From Deltaproteobacteria bacterium RIFCSPLOWO2_02_56_12 (GTDB lineage: Bacteria > Desulfobacterota > Binatia > UBA9968): DNA of 14,372 nt. The translations under genes were made by a program, and so were the position numbers. Positions 1 to 6,887 of this stretch are shown piece by piece; within the stretch, counting starts at the first letter, position 1, and the number at the start of each line of letters is the position of its first letter. The notes below the pieces were generated by a model, which saw nothing but the letters and a program-made list of their open reading frames with translations, was not told where the DNA came from and did no database searches. The DNA lies in the NCBI GenBank assembly GCA_001799045.1, contig MGRY01000019.1, positions 319 through 14,690 of the forward strand, in the 5' to 3' direction.

Positions 1-314
1 TTCGCTTTAAGGGCTTTCTCAATATCCATGTTGGTCACCGAGCCGAAGAGCTTCCCCTCTTCTCCGGTCTTGACCGGTATTATCAGCGCAACCGCAGCCA
101 ATTGTTCACTCAAGCCTTGTGCATGTTTCACAACCCGCTCTCTCTGAGCCGCAATGACCCGCTTCTGGTGCTCAAAACCCTTCTGGTTTTTGTTGTTGGA
201 GACAAGCACCAAACCGCGCGGCAAGAGGTAGTTGCGCGCATAACCGTCTCGCACCCGCACTACCTCTCCCATCTTGCCAAGGTTAACAATATCTTCCTTC
301 AAAATAACTTCCAT
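1..314 (-). CDS. rplI: 50S ribosomal protein L9 (C-terminus cut by window edge)
   Basis: This is a structural protein of the large ribosomal subunit that binds 23S rRNA near the L1 stalk. The reading frame begins at an ATG at 314 and gives MEVILKEDIVNLGKMGEVV, followed by VRDGYARNYLLPRG, which is the L9 N-terminal rRNA-binding signature. After it comes the charged connecting helix (roughly residues 45-75) and the start of the C-terminal domain. About 104 of the usual roughly 148 residues are visible; the rest lies beyond base 1. An AGGAGG ribosome binding site lies 9 bases upstream. It is the last visible gene of the rpsF-ssb-rpsR-DUF2232-rplI series and is separated from DUF2232 by a 92-base gap containing an inverted repeat. 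Confidence 0.97.
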   Translation of the reverse strand, partial: MEVILKEDIVNLGKMGEVVRVRDGYARNYLLPRGLVLVSNNKNQKGFEHQKRVIAAQRERVVKHAQGLSEQLAAVALIIPVKTGEEGKLFGSVTNMDIEKALKA

Positions 315-336
315 AGTATGACTCCTCCTAATTCCG

Positions 337-384
337 TTACTCGTTATTGGTTATTCGTTAACTCGATTAACGAATACACGAGTA
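337..384. repeat. heptamer-based inverted repeat between the DUF2232 gene and rplI
   Basis: Three tandem 7-mers, TTACTCG, TTATTGG and TTATTCG (337-357), run into an inverted copy. ATTCGTTAA (353-361) pairs with TTAACGAAT (367-375) around a 5-base loop, and TACTCGT (338-344) pairs with ACGAGTA (378-384). In the transcript this would form a long, bulged, AT-rich hairpin just ahead of the rplI ribosome binding site. No T-run follows on either strand, so it is not an obvious terminator. It looks like a short intergenic repeat element, possibly dispersed in the genome. Confidence 0.7.
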
Positions 385-406
385 TGCGATGAACGGTTAT
401 TCCCCT

Positions 407-1360
407 TTAAGAGACTTGGCTCGGATTCAAATCCTTTTTGTTCAAGCGGCGAAAATCGCCCCAGAGATCAAAGAGTCCGAGACCCACCACAAAAAGCGTG
501 AAGAGCTGCTCGAAAACGATAAGGACATAAGCCAGGCTGCGCAAGAAATACGGGATATTCTTGCGATGAAAGTAGTACGCAACAATAGCCAGACCCTGTA
601 AAAAATAAAAAACCGCGGTCACCAGGAAAACGTTCAAAGCCAATGCCTTGACGACCTCCCCCGCGGGAAAGAAAAGGGAGAAACCCGAAAGGATAAAACC
701 CCAGATGAGAGGCTCGGGGGCCTTCCATTCCCTGATATCGCCGCTGGCGGCAAAAAAAGAGCTGTGATCGGGAAAACGGCGGTAGAGAAAAAACAGGTTG
801 ATGAGTATCGCGGCCACAAAACCCGCAAAGGCGAGAGCCGGCATCATTTGAAGGACCATATCGATGATTTGCGGCGCACGCTCTCTGAGAGCTTCCAGGC
901 CCTCTCCCGAAAAACCAACCTGCTCGTAGACCTTAAGCGAAATTTCCAGATTCTCTCTAAGGGCTGCTCTGAGAACCAGCTGCAGCGCAGGGAGGGAACC
1001 AAAAAAATACCACAGGAAACCAAAGGCGGCAGCGAGCATTCCCGCAGCGGTGCCTACCACCACTGATTCTATCGACCAACCGCGGCCGAAGGAGAGGGTA
1101 AGCAAAACCGCCAAAAGAGCCAGGAGGGAAAACCCCAGGGCCAACTCCTTACCGCTGACGAAAAAAAGCACCAGGGTTACTATCAGGAGGAGGGCCACAC
1201 CGTAGCCTTTCCCCTGCTTCAGTCCCAACGCCAGGGCCGGCTGGGGGACCAGAGGAATCAATAAAAAACCGACGAGGGGGATAGCTACACCGGATAGAAA
1301 AAGCACCATCGTGAAGAACAAGGCGGGAAGAAAACTCTTAATGATTTCTCGGCGACCCAT
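407..1360 (-). CDS. DUF2232 (YybS-like) multi-pass membrane protein
   Basis: This is an integral inner-membrane protein of 317 residues with about eight hydrophobic segments. They are spread from the N-terminus (residues about 8-50) through 55-120, a central pair around 170-195, and a C-terminal set from about 215 to 300. Sequence style, length and position between rpsR and rplI match the DUF2232 family, which commonly sits at this place in Desulfobacterota and Firmicutes. No catalytic motif is visible and the family's molecular function is not established. Translation probably starts at the ATG at 1360; the upstream AGGT is a weak ribosome binding site. The gene is 26 bases downstream of rpsR and probably co-transcribed with it. 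The family assignment is from memory of the family and its context. Confidence 0.82.
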   Translation of the reverse strand: MGRREIIKSFLPALFFTMVLFLSGVAIPLVGFLLIPLVPQPALALGLKQGKGYGVALLLIVTLVLFFVSGKELALGFSLLALLAVLLTLSFGRGWSIESVVVGTAAGMLAAAFGFLWYFFGSLPALQLVLRAALRENLEISLKVYEQVGFSGEGLEALRERAPQIIDMVLQMMPALAFAGFVAAILINLFFLYRRFPDHSSFFAASGDIREWKAPEPLIWGFILSGFSLFFPAGEVVKALALNVFLVTAVFYFLQGLAIVAYYFHRKNIPYFLRSLAYVLIVFEQLFTLFVVGLGLFDLWGDFRRLNKKDLNPSQVS

Positions 1361-1386
1361 AGAGACCTGTTTCGGGAAAAGCCCGG

Positions 1387-1680
1387 CTAGTTTCTGGCCG
1401 TGCTGAAAGGGAGGAGGGCAATGCTGCGTGCCCTCTTGATCGCAGTCGTAACCAGCCGCTGGTGATGCGCGCAGTTGCCCGTAATACGACTCGGGGTCAT
1501 CTTTCCCCTCTCCGTGACGAACTGGGTCAAGGTCCTCGTGTCCTTGTAGTCGATCTTGAGCTCTTTATCCGCACAAAACCGACATACCTTCCGCCGAACC
1601 ATAAACCGGCGCCGGCCCGGACCCTGTTCCTCGTCCATCCGTTCGCGGTTCATTCTCTGAGCTGGAGCCCTCTGTGCCAT
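1387..1680 (-). CDS. rpsR: 30S ribosomal protein S18
   Basis: S18 is a small-subunit protein that forms a heterodimer with S6 on the platform of the 30S particle. The 97-residue product contains the family core: KVCRFCADK (residues 31-39), IDYKDTRTLTQFV, then GKMTPSRITGNCAHHQR (59-75) and the basic AIKRAR segment. Cys33, Cys36 and Cys70 with the nearby histidines give the zinc-binding-type (C+) form of S18. The N-terminal 25 residues are a basic/acidic, Gln-rich extension typical of S18 length variation. The ATG at 1680 is preceded by GAGGTG at a spacing of 10. It lies 22 bases after ssb, as in the rpsF-ssb-rpsR arrangement of many bacteria. Confidence 0.97.
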   Translation of the reverse strand: MAQRAPAQRMNRERMDEEQGPGRRRFMVRRKVCRFCADKELKIDYKDTRTLTQFVTERGKMTPSRITGNCAHHQRLVTTAIKRARSIALLPFSTARN

Positions 1681-1702
1681 CTTTTAATTACACCTCATCC
1701 TT

Positions 1703-2071
1703 TCACAGCGGGAGACCTTCCTCTTGTCCTGGAGTCGGGAGGCCTCCCAGATCGATAAATTGAACCGTATTGGCAACCACCTCATACTTGCTTTTCTTCT
1801 GTCCCTCGGAAGTCTCCCACCTTTTCTGCGTCAGCCGTCCGTCCACTAACACACGGGACCCGCGCTGGAGATGCTCCTTGCTACGTTCCCCCACACGGCC
1901 AAAGACCACAACGTCAATGTAACAGACATCTTCCTTAAGCTCGTCATGGATCCGGTATTTATGATGGACAGCAAGCGGAAATTCGCAAACTGCCAATCCC
2001 GCGGGGGTGTACCGGAGCTCAGGATCTCGAGTCAGGTTTCCCAAAAGGATAACCTTGTTGTACTCCCCCAT
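1703..2071 (-). CDS. ssb: short single-stranded DNA-binding protein
   Basis: SSB coats single-stranded DNA during replication, recombination and repair. The OB-fold starts with YNKVILLGNLTRDPELRYTP (residues 4-23), which is diagnostic of the family, and continues with CYIDVVVFGRVGE and RGSRVLVDGRLTQKRWE. At 122 residues the protein is short because the usual Gly/Pro/Gln-rich linker is almost absent. The C-terminus ends in EEGLPL, which looks like a degenerate version of the acidic DDDIPF-type partner-docking tip with Leu in place of the final Phe. It lies between rpsF and rpsR in a probable single operon. A second, full-length ssb may exist elsewhere in the genome. The ATG at 2071 has only a distant GGAG upstream. 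Confidence 0.95.
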   Translation of the reverse strand: MGEYNKVILLGNLTRDPELRYTPAGLAVCEFPLAVHHKYRIHDELKEDVCYIDVVVFGRVGERSKEHLQRGSRVLVDGRLTQKRWETSEGQKKSKYEVVANTVQFIDLGGLPTPGQEEGLPL

Positions 2072-2101
2072 CGGGCGCTCATTCTCCGACGATTGAAAAA
2101 A

Positions 2102-2482
2102 CTACGATTGTGGCTCTAGCTTTGCTCCATCCTCCTCGGTACTTTTCCTGCTTTCTTGGGGAATGTCTTTCTGTCTCGGCTGCGGCGGCTCCTTCGTCTC
2201 TTCATCCAAGCGCACCGTCAGGTAGCGCAACACCTCATCGCTGAGCCTCATATTTCGTTCCAGCTCCTCCACCGCGCGGGCAGAGGATTGATATCGAAGA
2301 AGGGAATAATAGCCCTTACCCTGTTTTCGGATACGATAGGCAAGATCCATCAGTCCCCACTCATCCGCTTGGGACACGGCTCCTTCCAATCCTTCGATAA
2401 TCTTTTTAAACCTATCGATAAACTCCTTTACCTTTTCCCCCCGATCGGGATGGACGATAAAGATGGTCTCATAACTTGTCAC
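2102..2482 (-). CDS. rpsF: 30S ribosomal protein S6
   Basis: S6 is a small-subunit protein that pairs with S18. The product is 126 residues. Residues 1-95 form the S6 fold: SYETIFIVHPD at the N-terminus, WGLMDLAYRIRKQGKGYY in the middle and LRYLTVRLDEE at the end. They are followed by a charged Pro/Gln/Glu-rich tail of about 30 residues, a common but variable extension. The start is taken as the GTG at 2482, because the ATG a few bases downstream is out of frame. AAGGAG precedes it at a rather long spacing of 12. The AT-rich stretch upstream (about 2484-2555) could hold the promoter of the ribosomal-protein operon, but I could not define a convincing -35/-10 pair. Confidence 0.97.
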   Translation of the reverse strand: MTSYETIFIVHPDRGEKVKEFIDRFKKIIEGLEGAVSQADEWGLMDLAYRIRKQGKGYYSLLRYQSSARAVEELERNMRLSDEVLRYLTVRLDEETKEPPQPRQKDIPQESRKSTEEDGAKLEPQS

Positions 2483-2578
2483 GATCGCAATTTTCTCCTT
2501 TAATTCAATTATTTAATGCTTATCACAAGAACTTTTGTTTTACAATTAGCCCTCGAGGCACCCAGCCGGCATTACCCT

Positions 2579-4045
2579 CTAACCCAGCCACGGCAACTGC
2601 AGCGCAATGAGCAACATCGCCACAAAGAGAGTGGGCACGGCCACAACAGCGCCTGGCCCAATCCATTCCGAGAACGAGACATGCTTCTTCTCGCGCCGCT
2701 CCAGAAGACCGACAGCGATTATATTGGCCGTGCTGCCTATGACCGTGAGATTTCCCAGCAGTGTCCCGCCAAACAGCAAACCCCACCAAAGGGGTCGCAC
2801 GTTGATGCCTGCCTGCTCTAGGTCGCTAAGGATGGGAACGAAGGTGGCAACCGCCAAGACATTGTCCATGACCGCGCTGAGCAACCCGCTGGTCCAGGTT
2901 ATGGTTATCAGAAGAGCAACCGGTCCGCCACCGGTCAAACCCAGAATGCCCTTGGCGAGGATCTGGGTAACCCCCATATAACGGAGAGTTCCAACGGAAG
3001 CAAAGAGGAACATGAAAAATGTCAACGTCCACCAGTCAACACGCCGTTCGACTAGCTTGGCAGCCCCCTTTCCCTCAAAAAATAGCGCCAACCCCGCCCC
3101 GGCGAGCGCAACGCCGAGAAGTAAGGTGTTGCGCTCAAGACTAAGGACCGCTTCGAACCGTCCGTGCAGTATCAAACCCAGAATGGTCAGGGCAAAGAGA
3201 CAGCCGCAAAGGATCAGATCTCGGCGCGGCACCTTCTCCACTTCCACCACGTCGTGATTCCTCCTCAATCCTTTACCCAGGGCCGCCGTTTCATTTCTGA
3301 AGTACCACCAGCATAAGGGCACGGTCAGAGCCAACACAACAATAGAAATGGGGGTCGCCCAGCGCAGAAAGTCGACAAAGGTTAAGCCGCCTCGAAGGGC
3401 AATCAGAACGCCAATAGGGTTCCCCACGACAGTGGCGCTGCTGCCGATATTCGTGGCAAAAACGACCATGATGAGAAACGGCACCGGGTTGACCTTATAT
3501 CGGCGGGTGATGTGAAGAGTAAGGGTTGTCATGAAGAGGATCGAGGTCACCTCGTCAACCAGCGCTGCTGACAGGGCGCTAAGCCCCATGAGCGTCGCCG
3601 TAAGACGCTTGGCGCCTGAGCCGGCATGTCGCATAACGGTTTCGACCACCACCTCAAAGAAGCGCCGTTCCTCCAAAAAACCGATCACGATCATCATTCC
3701 CACTAGAAAGAGAATAATATCCAAACTGGCAAACTCAATCAGGGTCTCAAGATTAATCAGACCCGCTGCCAGAAGGATCGCCACACCTACAAGGGCAAAT
3801 GCCAGACGGAACTGCCAGTAGAGAAGCGTGCCTAAGATGAAGGCAGCGAACACAGCGACACTGAGGGTCTGCCTCCCATCCAATCCGCCCAATACTGCCA
3901 GGGCACTTACAGCTCCGAGTCCCAAAAGGTAACCCACTCGTCGTGGCCAGCTTCGGGAAACGTCGATTTGGGCAGCGTCGCTCAGCGTCCCAGCGATTAC
4001 GCTGAGACCCTCTGTATCAACTTCTGTCGGTTCCTTTTTGATCAA
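2579..4045 (-). CDS. ArsB/NhaD (CitMHS-like, ion transporter superfamily) permease
   Basis: This is a 488-residue inner-membrane transporter with about 11-12 hydrophobic segments after a polar N-terminal tail of about 35 residues. It shows the internal two-fold symmetry of the superfamily. The first half has ALVDEVTS (161-168) and NIGSSATVVGNP (199-210); the second half has AVMDNVLA (391-398) and GNLTVIGSTANII (431-443). These correspond to the paired re-entrant-loop motifs of ArsB, NhaD and CitMHS proteins. The substrate cannot be read from sequence; arsenite, Na+/H+ exchange or a di/tricarboxylate are all family possibilities. No ars genes are nearby. The TTG start at 4045 has GGAGG 6 bases upstream. 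It begins only 13 bases after pth, so it is probably co-transcribed with it. Its place here, where ychF is often found, is unusual. Confidence 0.88.
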   Translation of the reverse strand: MIKKEPTEVDTEGLSVIAGTLSDAAQIDVSRSWPRRVGYLLGLGAVSALAVLGGLDGRQTLSVAVFAAFILGTLLYWQFRLAFALVGVAILLAAGLINLETLIEFASLDIILFLVGMMIVIGFLEERRFFEVVVETVMRHAGSGAKRLTATLMGLSALSAALVDEVTSILFMTTLTLHITRRYKVNPVPFLIMVVFATNIGSSATVVGNPIGVLIALRGGLTFVDFLRWATPISIVVLALTVPLCWWYFRNETAALGKGLRRNHDVVEVEKVPRRDLILCGCLFALTILGLILHGRFEAVLSLERNTLLLGVALAGAGLALFFEGKGAAKLVERRVDWWTLTFFMFLFASVGTLRYMGVTQILAKGILGLTGGGPVALLITITWTSGLLSAVMDNVLAVATFVPILSDLEQAGINVRPLWWGLLFGGTLLGNLTVIGSTANIIAVGLLERREKKHVSFSEWIGPGAVVAVPTLFVAMLLIALQLPWLG

Positions 4046-4058
4046 GCCGTGCCTCCGT

Positions 4059-4622
4059 TTATACTCGATTAAATCTTTCCATTGCCCGCTGGGGACTTTC
4101 TTTCAGAAGGCATACCACGGCATCCGCCGCCCTGGAGATAACCCCCTCTAGACCCGATCTCTCGGCTGGAGAAAAAGGCTCCAGCACGTAATCGACGGGA
4201 TCGGCGTCCGGCGGGGGTCGACCAATCCCCACACGGACTCTGAAAAAACCTTCCTCCCCCAACGTCTCGAGGATAGAAAGCATGCCCCGATGTCCTCCCG
4301 CCCCGCCGCCTGGACGGATACGGATTCGACCGAAGGGGAGATCGAGATCGTCATGGATAACCACCAGATCCGTGACGGTGATCGGGAAGTAGCGGAAGAG
4401 CTGTTTTACAGCCACGCCGCTGTGGTTCATATAGGTCTGGGGTTTGACCAGCAGGATTTTTTCCCCGTCGGTCCGCCAGTCACCAATCAGAGAGTCGTGT
4501 TTTATCTTCTTAACTGCGATCTGATTTTCCGAGGCGACCCGGTCGACAACCAAAAACCCCAAGTTGTGCCTGCTCCGTTCATATTTCTTGCCTGGATTAC
4601 CCAGACCGAGAACGACTTTCAC
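4059..4622 (-). CDS. pth: peptidyl-tRNA hydrolase
   Basis: Pth cleaves the ester bond of peptidyl-tRNAs that drop off the ribosome and so recycles tRNA in the cytosol. The 187-residue protein has normal length. It carries GLGNPG (6-11) with Asn9, the catalytic His19 in SRHNLGF, QTYMNHSG (62-69) with Asn66, and IHDDLDL with Asp91 beside the catalytic His. The loop usually written GGHNG reads GGHRG here (His111, Arg112), so the Asn that contacts substrate in E. coli (Asn114) is an Arg. Other bacteria may share this. The start is a GTG at 4622 with no strong ribosome binding site. It follows rplY by 36 bases and precedes the permease by 13. Confidence 0.96.
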   Translation of the reverse strand: MKVVLGLGNPGKKYERSRHNLGFLVVDRVASENQIAVKKIKHDSLIGDWRTDGEKILLVKPQTYMNHSGVAVKQLFRYFPITVTDLVVIHDDLDLPFGRIRIRPGGGAGGHRGMLSILETLGEEGFFRVRVGIGRPPPDADPVDYVLEPFSPAERSGLEGVISRAADAVVCLLKESPQRAMERFNRV

Positions 4623-4658
4623 CTAAGGATTTCCCAGAGAGACCGAGGCAAAGGCAAA

Positions 4659-5327
4659 CTAGGATTCGGAGCTCTCCTCCTTTTTCTTTTCCTCAGGGGC
4701 AGCCGCAGGCGCCTCCGCTCCTTCAACGACAACCGCAGGGGCGGCCTCCGCAGCCGGCGCCTCTTCAACCGTCGGCGGCACAACCGTCACAAGGGTAAAG
4801 TTGGTCTCATAGACGGCCACGACCCCCTCCCGCATCGGTAAATCGGTAATGTGGAGAGAATGGCCGATATCCAAGGCGGAGACCTCCACATTGAAGTACT
4901 CCGGTATATCCATCGGCAAACACTCGACTTCGACCTCGCGCACGACCGGTTGCAGGATGCCTCCCCGCACCACGCCTTCCGCCTTGCCCACGAAATGAAG
5001 CGGGACTTTGACCCGGATCTTCGCCGTAAGATCGACCTCGTAGAAATCGGCATGAACGACTTCTCCCGTGACGGGATGGAACTGCATCTCTTTAACTAAG
5101 GCCACCCGGTCTGCCAGCAGCGGCGATGCGGATTTAATCCGAATCAGGCGCGACCCTTCGAGATCGGCGACGCGGCTCAAGAACTCTTTCCTATCGAGCT
5201 CCAAAGGAACGGCCTGGGCCTTCGGACCGTAAAAAACGCCCGGCAACTTTCCCTGCCGGCGAAGTTCTTTCACCTTGCCCTTGCTTCCGGAATCACGCGG
5301 CTCAATTTGGATTTCAACGGTTTCCAA
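4659..5327 (-). CDS. rplY: 50S ribosomal protein L25, long Ctc/TL5 form
   Basis: L25 binds 5S rRNA in the large subunit. The long Ctc/TL5 form has an extra C-terminal beta domain and is linked to stress in Bacillus. The 222-residue product has the N-terminal 5S-binding domain with GKVKELRRQGKLPGVFYG (residues 17-34) and HADFYEVD near residue 92. The TL5-type second domain (about 100-185) contains GVVRGGILQPVVREVEVECLP. A 38-residue Ala/Glu/Lys-rich low-complexity tail ends the protein. The TTG start at 5327 is well supported by AGGAGGTG 7 bases upstream. It lies 42 bases after prs, in the usual prs-rplY-pth order. Confidence 0.96.
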   Translation of the reverse strand: METVEIQIEPRDSGSKGKVKELRRQGKLPGVFYGPKAQAVPLELDRKEFLSRVADLEGSRLIRIKSASPLLADRVALVKEMQFHPVTGEVVHADFYEVDLTAKIRVKVPLHFVGKAEGVVRGGILQPVVREVEVECLPMDIPEYFNVEVSALDIGHSLHITDLPMREGVVAVYETNFTLVTVVPPTVEEAPAAEAAPAVVVEGAEAPAAAPEEKKKEESSES

Positions 5328-5369
5328 TGAAATGCACCTCCTACTTATTCAATGTCAAAAAAGATTCGC

Positions 5370-6323
5370 TCAGACAAACAGGGAAGTGACGGACTTTTCC
5401 ATGTGCGTGCGCCGGATGGCCTCCCCGATCAGATGGGCCACCGACAGGACCTTGATTTTTTTGCACTTCGCCGCCTCGGCTCTGAGCGGGATGGAGTTGG
5501 TTACAATCAGCTCCTCCAAGGAAGATTCATTGATTTTCCGAATCGCCGGGCCCGAGAGCACCGGATGAGTGCAACAACCAAGAATCCTTTTTGCCCCCTC
5601 CCTCTTCAAGGCCTCCGCCGCCATGGTTAATGTCCCTGCAGTATCCACCATATCGTCCAACAGGATCGCCGTCTGCCCTTTGACCTCGCCGATGATATTC
5701 ATTTCCGCCACTACGTTAGGCCCGCTCCTCCGTTTATCAATAATGGCCAGGGAGACATTCAGCCGGGTAGCAAAATCCCTGGCCCGTTCCACTCCGCCGG
5801 CGTCAGGAGAGACGATCGTTACCTCATTACGATTCAAATGCCGCTTGAGGTATTGAAGCAACACGGGCGTGGCATAGAGGTTATCCACCGGGATGTTGAA
5901 AAATCCTTGGATCTGACCCGAGTGGAGATCCATGGTAAGAATGCGCGAAGCCCCTGCGGTCGTGATCAAGTCCGCAACGAGTTTCGCGCTTATCGGCACC
6001 CGGGGGGCTACCTTCCGGTCCTGGCGGGCATAGCCGAAATAGGGCATGACTGCGGTAATCCTTTTTGCCGAGGCCCGCTTGAAGGCGTCCAACATCAAAA
6101 GCATCTCCATCAGGTTGTCGTTCCCCGGGGCACAGGTCGACTGAATTACGAATACATCTCCTCCCCGAACGTTCTCCTTGACTTCAACCTTGCTCTCCCC
6201 ATCACTAAACGTCTCCACCAACGCTTCCCCTAGAGGAACCTTTAGATAATGACTGATTTCCCGGGCCAACGGGGCATTCGAATTCCCGGCAAATATTTTG
6301 AGATCGTCTATTACCTGTCTCAT
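5370..6323 (-). CDS. prs: ribose-phosphate pyrophosphokinase (PRPP synthetase)
   Basis: Prs makes 5-phosphoribosyl-1-diphosphate from ribose 5-phosphate and ATP, feeding purine, pyrimidine, NAD, His and Trp synthesis. With the start at the ATG at 6323 the product has 317 residues, the class I length. It shows FSDGES (39-44), YFGYARQDRK (95-104), DLHSGQIQGFF (132-142) with the active-site His, the SPDAGGVERAR flexible-loop region (172-182), and the PRPP-binding loop DDMVDTAGT (223-231). The open frame extends 14 codons further to a GTG at 6365. That codon lies in the loop of the terminator hairpin behind tRNA-Gln, so it is rejected. A GTG at 6329 is a possible alternative. No strong ribosome binding site is visible. 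Confidence 0.97.
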   Translation of the reverse strand: MRQVIDDLKIFAGNSNAPLAREISHYLKVPLGEALVETFSDGESKVEVKENVRGGDVFVIQSTCAPGNDNLMEMLLMLDAFKRASAKRITAVMPYFGYARQDRKVAPRVPISAKLVADLITTAGASRILTMDLHSGQIQGFFNIPVDNLYATPVLLQYLKRHLNRNEVTIVSPDAGGVERARDFATRLNVSLAIIDKRRSGPNVVAEMNIIGEVKGQTAILLDDMVDTAGTLTMAAEALKREGAKRILGCCTHPVLSGPAIRKINESSLEELIVTNSIPLRAEAAKCKKIKVLSVAHLIGEAIRRTHMEKSVTSLFV

Positions 6324-6344
6324 ACCCACGAAAAACAATTCTTC

Positions 6345-6371
6345 AAAAAAAAGAATAGCCCTCACGGGCTA
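6345..6371 (-). terminator. rho-independent terminator after tRNA-Gln
   Basis: Read on the minus strand, TAGCCC-GTGA-GGGCTA forms a 6-bp stem with a 4-base loop. It is followed at once by a TTC-interrupted run ending in eight T residues. It sits 45 bases past the tRNA-Gln 3' end and 22 bases ahead of the prs start. The stem is short, so readthrough into prs is possible. It may end the ispE-spoVG-tRNA transcript or act as an attenuator for prs. Confidence 0.6.
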
Positions 6372-6415
6372 AACCATCGCCTGGACATCTTACGCAATAC
6401 CAGGGAGATGAAATC

Positions 6416-6489
6416 TGGCTGGGCGGGAAGGATTCGAACCTTCGATACCGGATCCAAAGTCCGGGGCCTTACCGCTTGGCGACCGCCCA
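6416..6489 (-). tRNA. tRNA-Gln (anticodon UUG)
   Basis: The minus strand folds as a full cloverleaf. The acceptor stem is TGGGCGG with CCGCCCA, followed by discriminator G and an encoded CCA. The D arm contains CGCCAAGCGGTAAGGC. The anticodon stem CCGGA/TCCGG encloses loop CTTTGGA, with TTG at positions 34-36. The T arm is GAAGG-TTCGAAT-CCTTC. The weak first pair (T-A) is characteristic of tRNA-Gln. It lies between spoVG and prs, a location seen in Desulfobacterota genomes. Confidence 0.96.
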
Positions 6490-6540
6490 CTCCCGAACTT
6501 TTTTCCTAAGGAAACTCATCCGACCCCTGGGAAAATATCC

Positions 6541-6828
6541 TCATCCCCCTCCCAGCGCTCTTCGGCTGCCCCTTCCCGCAAGCACTTTCTCGTATTCCAC
6601 GATGATTTTTTCCTCGATCATTCTACGGGTTTCATTATTAATAGGATGGGCGATGTCCTTATAGGTGCCATCCTTATGCTTTTTACTCGGCATGGAAACA
6701 AAGAATCCAGTCGTTCCTTGAATAATCTTTAGGTCCCTTATGACAAAACAATGGTCGAACGTAATCGTCACGTAAGCCCTGAGCTTCTCTTCATCTACAG
6801 GAAAGACCCTAACATCCGTAACCTCCAT
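6541..6828 (-). CDS. spoVG: SpoVG family nucleic-acid-binding regulator
   Basis: SpoVG is a small conserved protein, known in Firmicutes and Spirochaetes as a site-specific DNA/RNA-binding global regulator. In non-sporulating bacteria its role is unclear. The 95-residue product begins MEVTDVRVFPV and contains LRAYVTITFDHCFVIRDLKI, FVSMPSKK and DIAHPINNETR, which are the family hallmarks. The ATG at 6828 is chosen over one 5 codons upstream because AAGGAGG is placed 5 bases before it and would lie inside the longer frame. It is downstream of ispE by 59 bases and is followed by tRNA-Gln. Confidence 0.96.
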   Translation of the reverse strand: MEVTDVRVFPVDEEKLRAYVTITFDHCFVIRDLKIIQGTTGFFVSMPSKKHKDGTYKDIAHPINNETRRMIEEKIIVEYEKVLAGRGSRRALGGG

Positions 6829-6887
6829 AGGGACCTCCTTCACGTCAGGTCCAGCAAGACCCGATGGATTATGGACGGGCTCTTATT

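Noticed and set aside
2484..2560. S6:S18 autoregulatory RNA leader or defined promoter upstream of rpsF
   Set aside because: The region is AT-rich, but I could not draw the conserved CCG-bearing hairpin or a convincing -35/-10 pair.
6324..6365. Fourteen-codon N-terminal extension of prs from a GTG
   Set aside because: The GTG lies in the loop of the tRNA-Gln terminator, and the Prs family begins at the internal Met.
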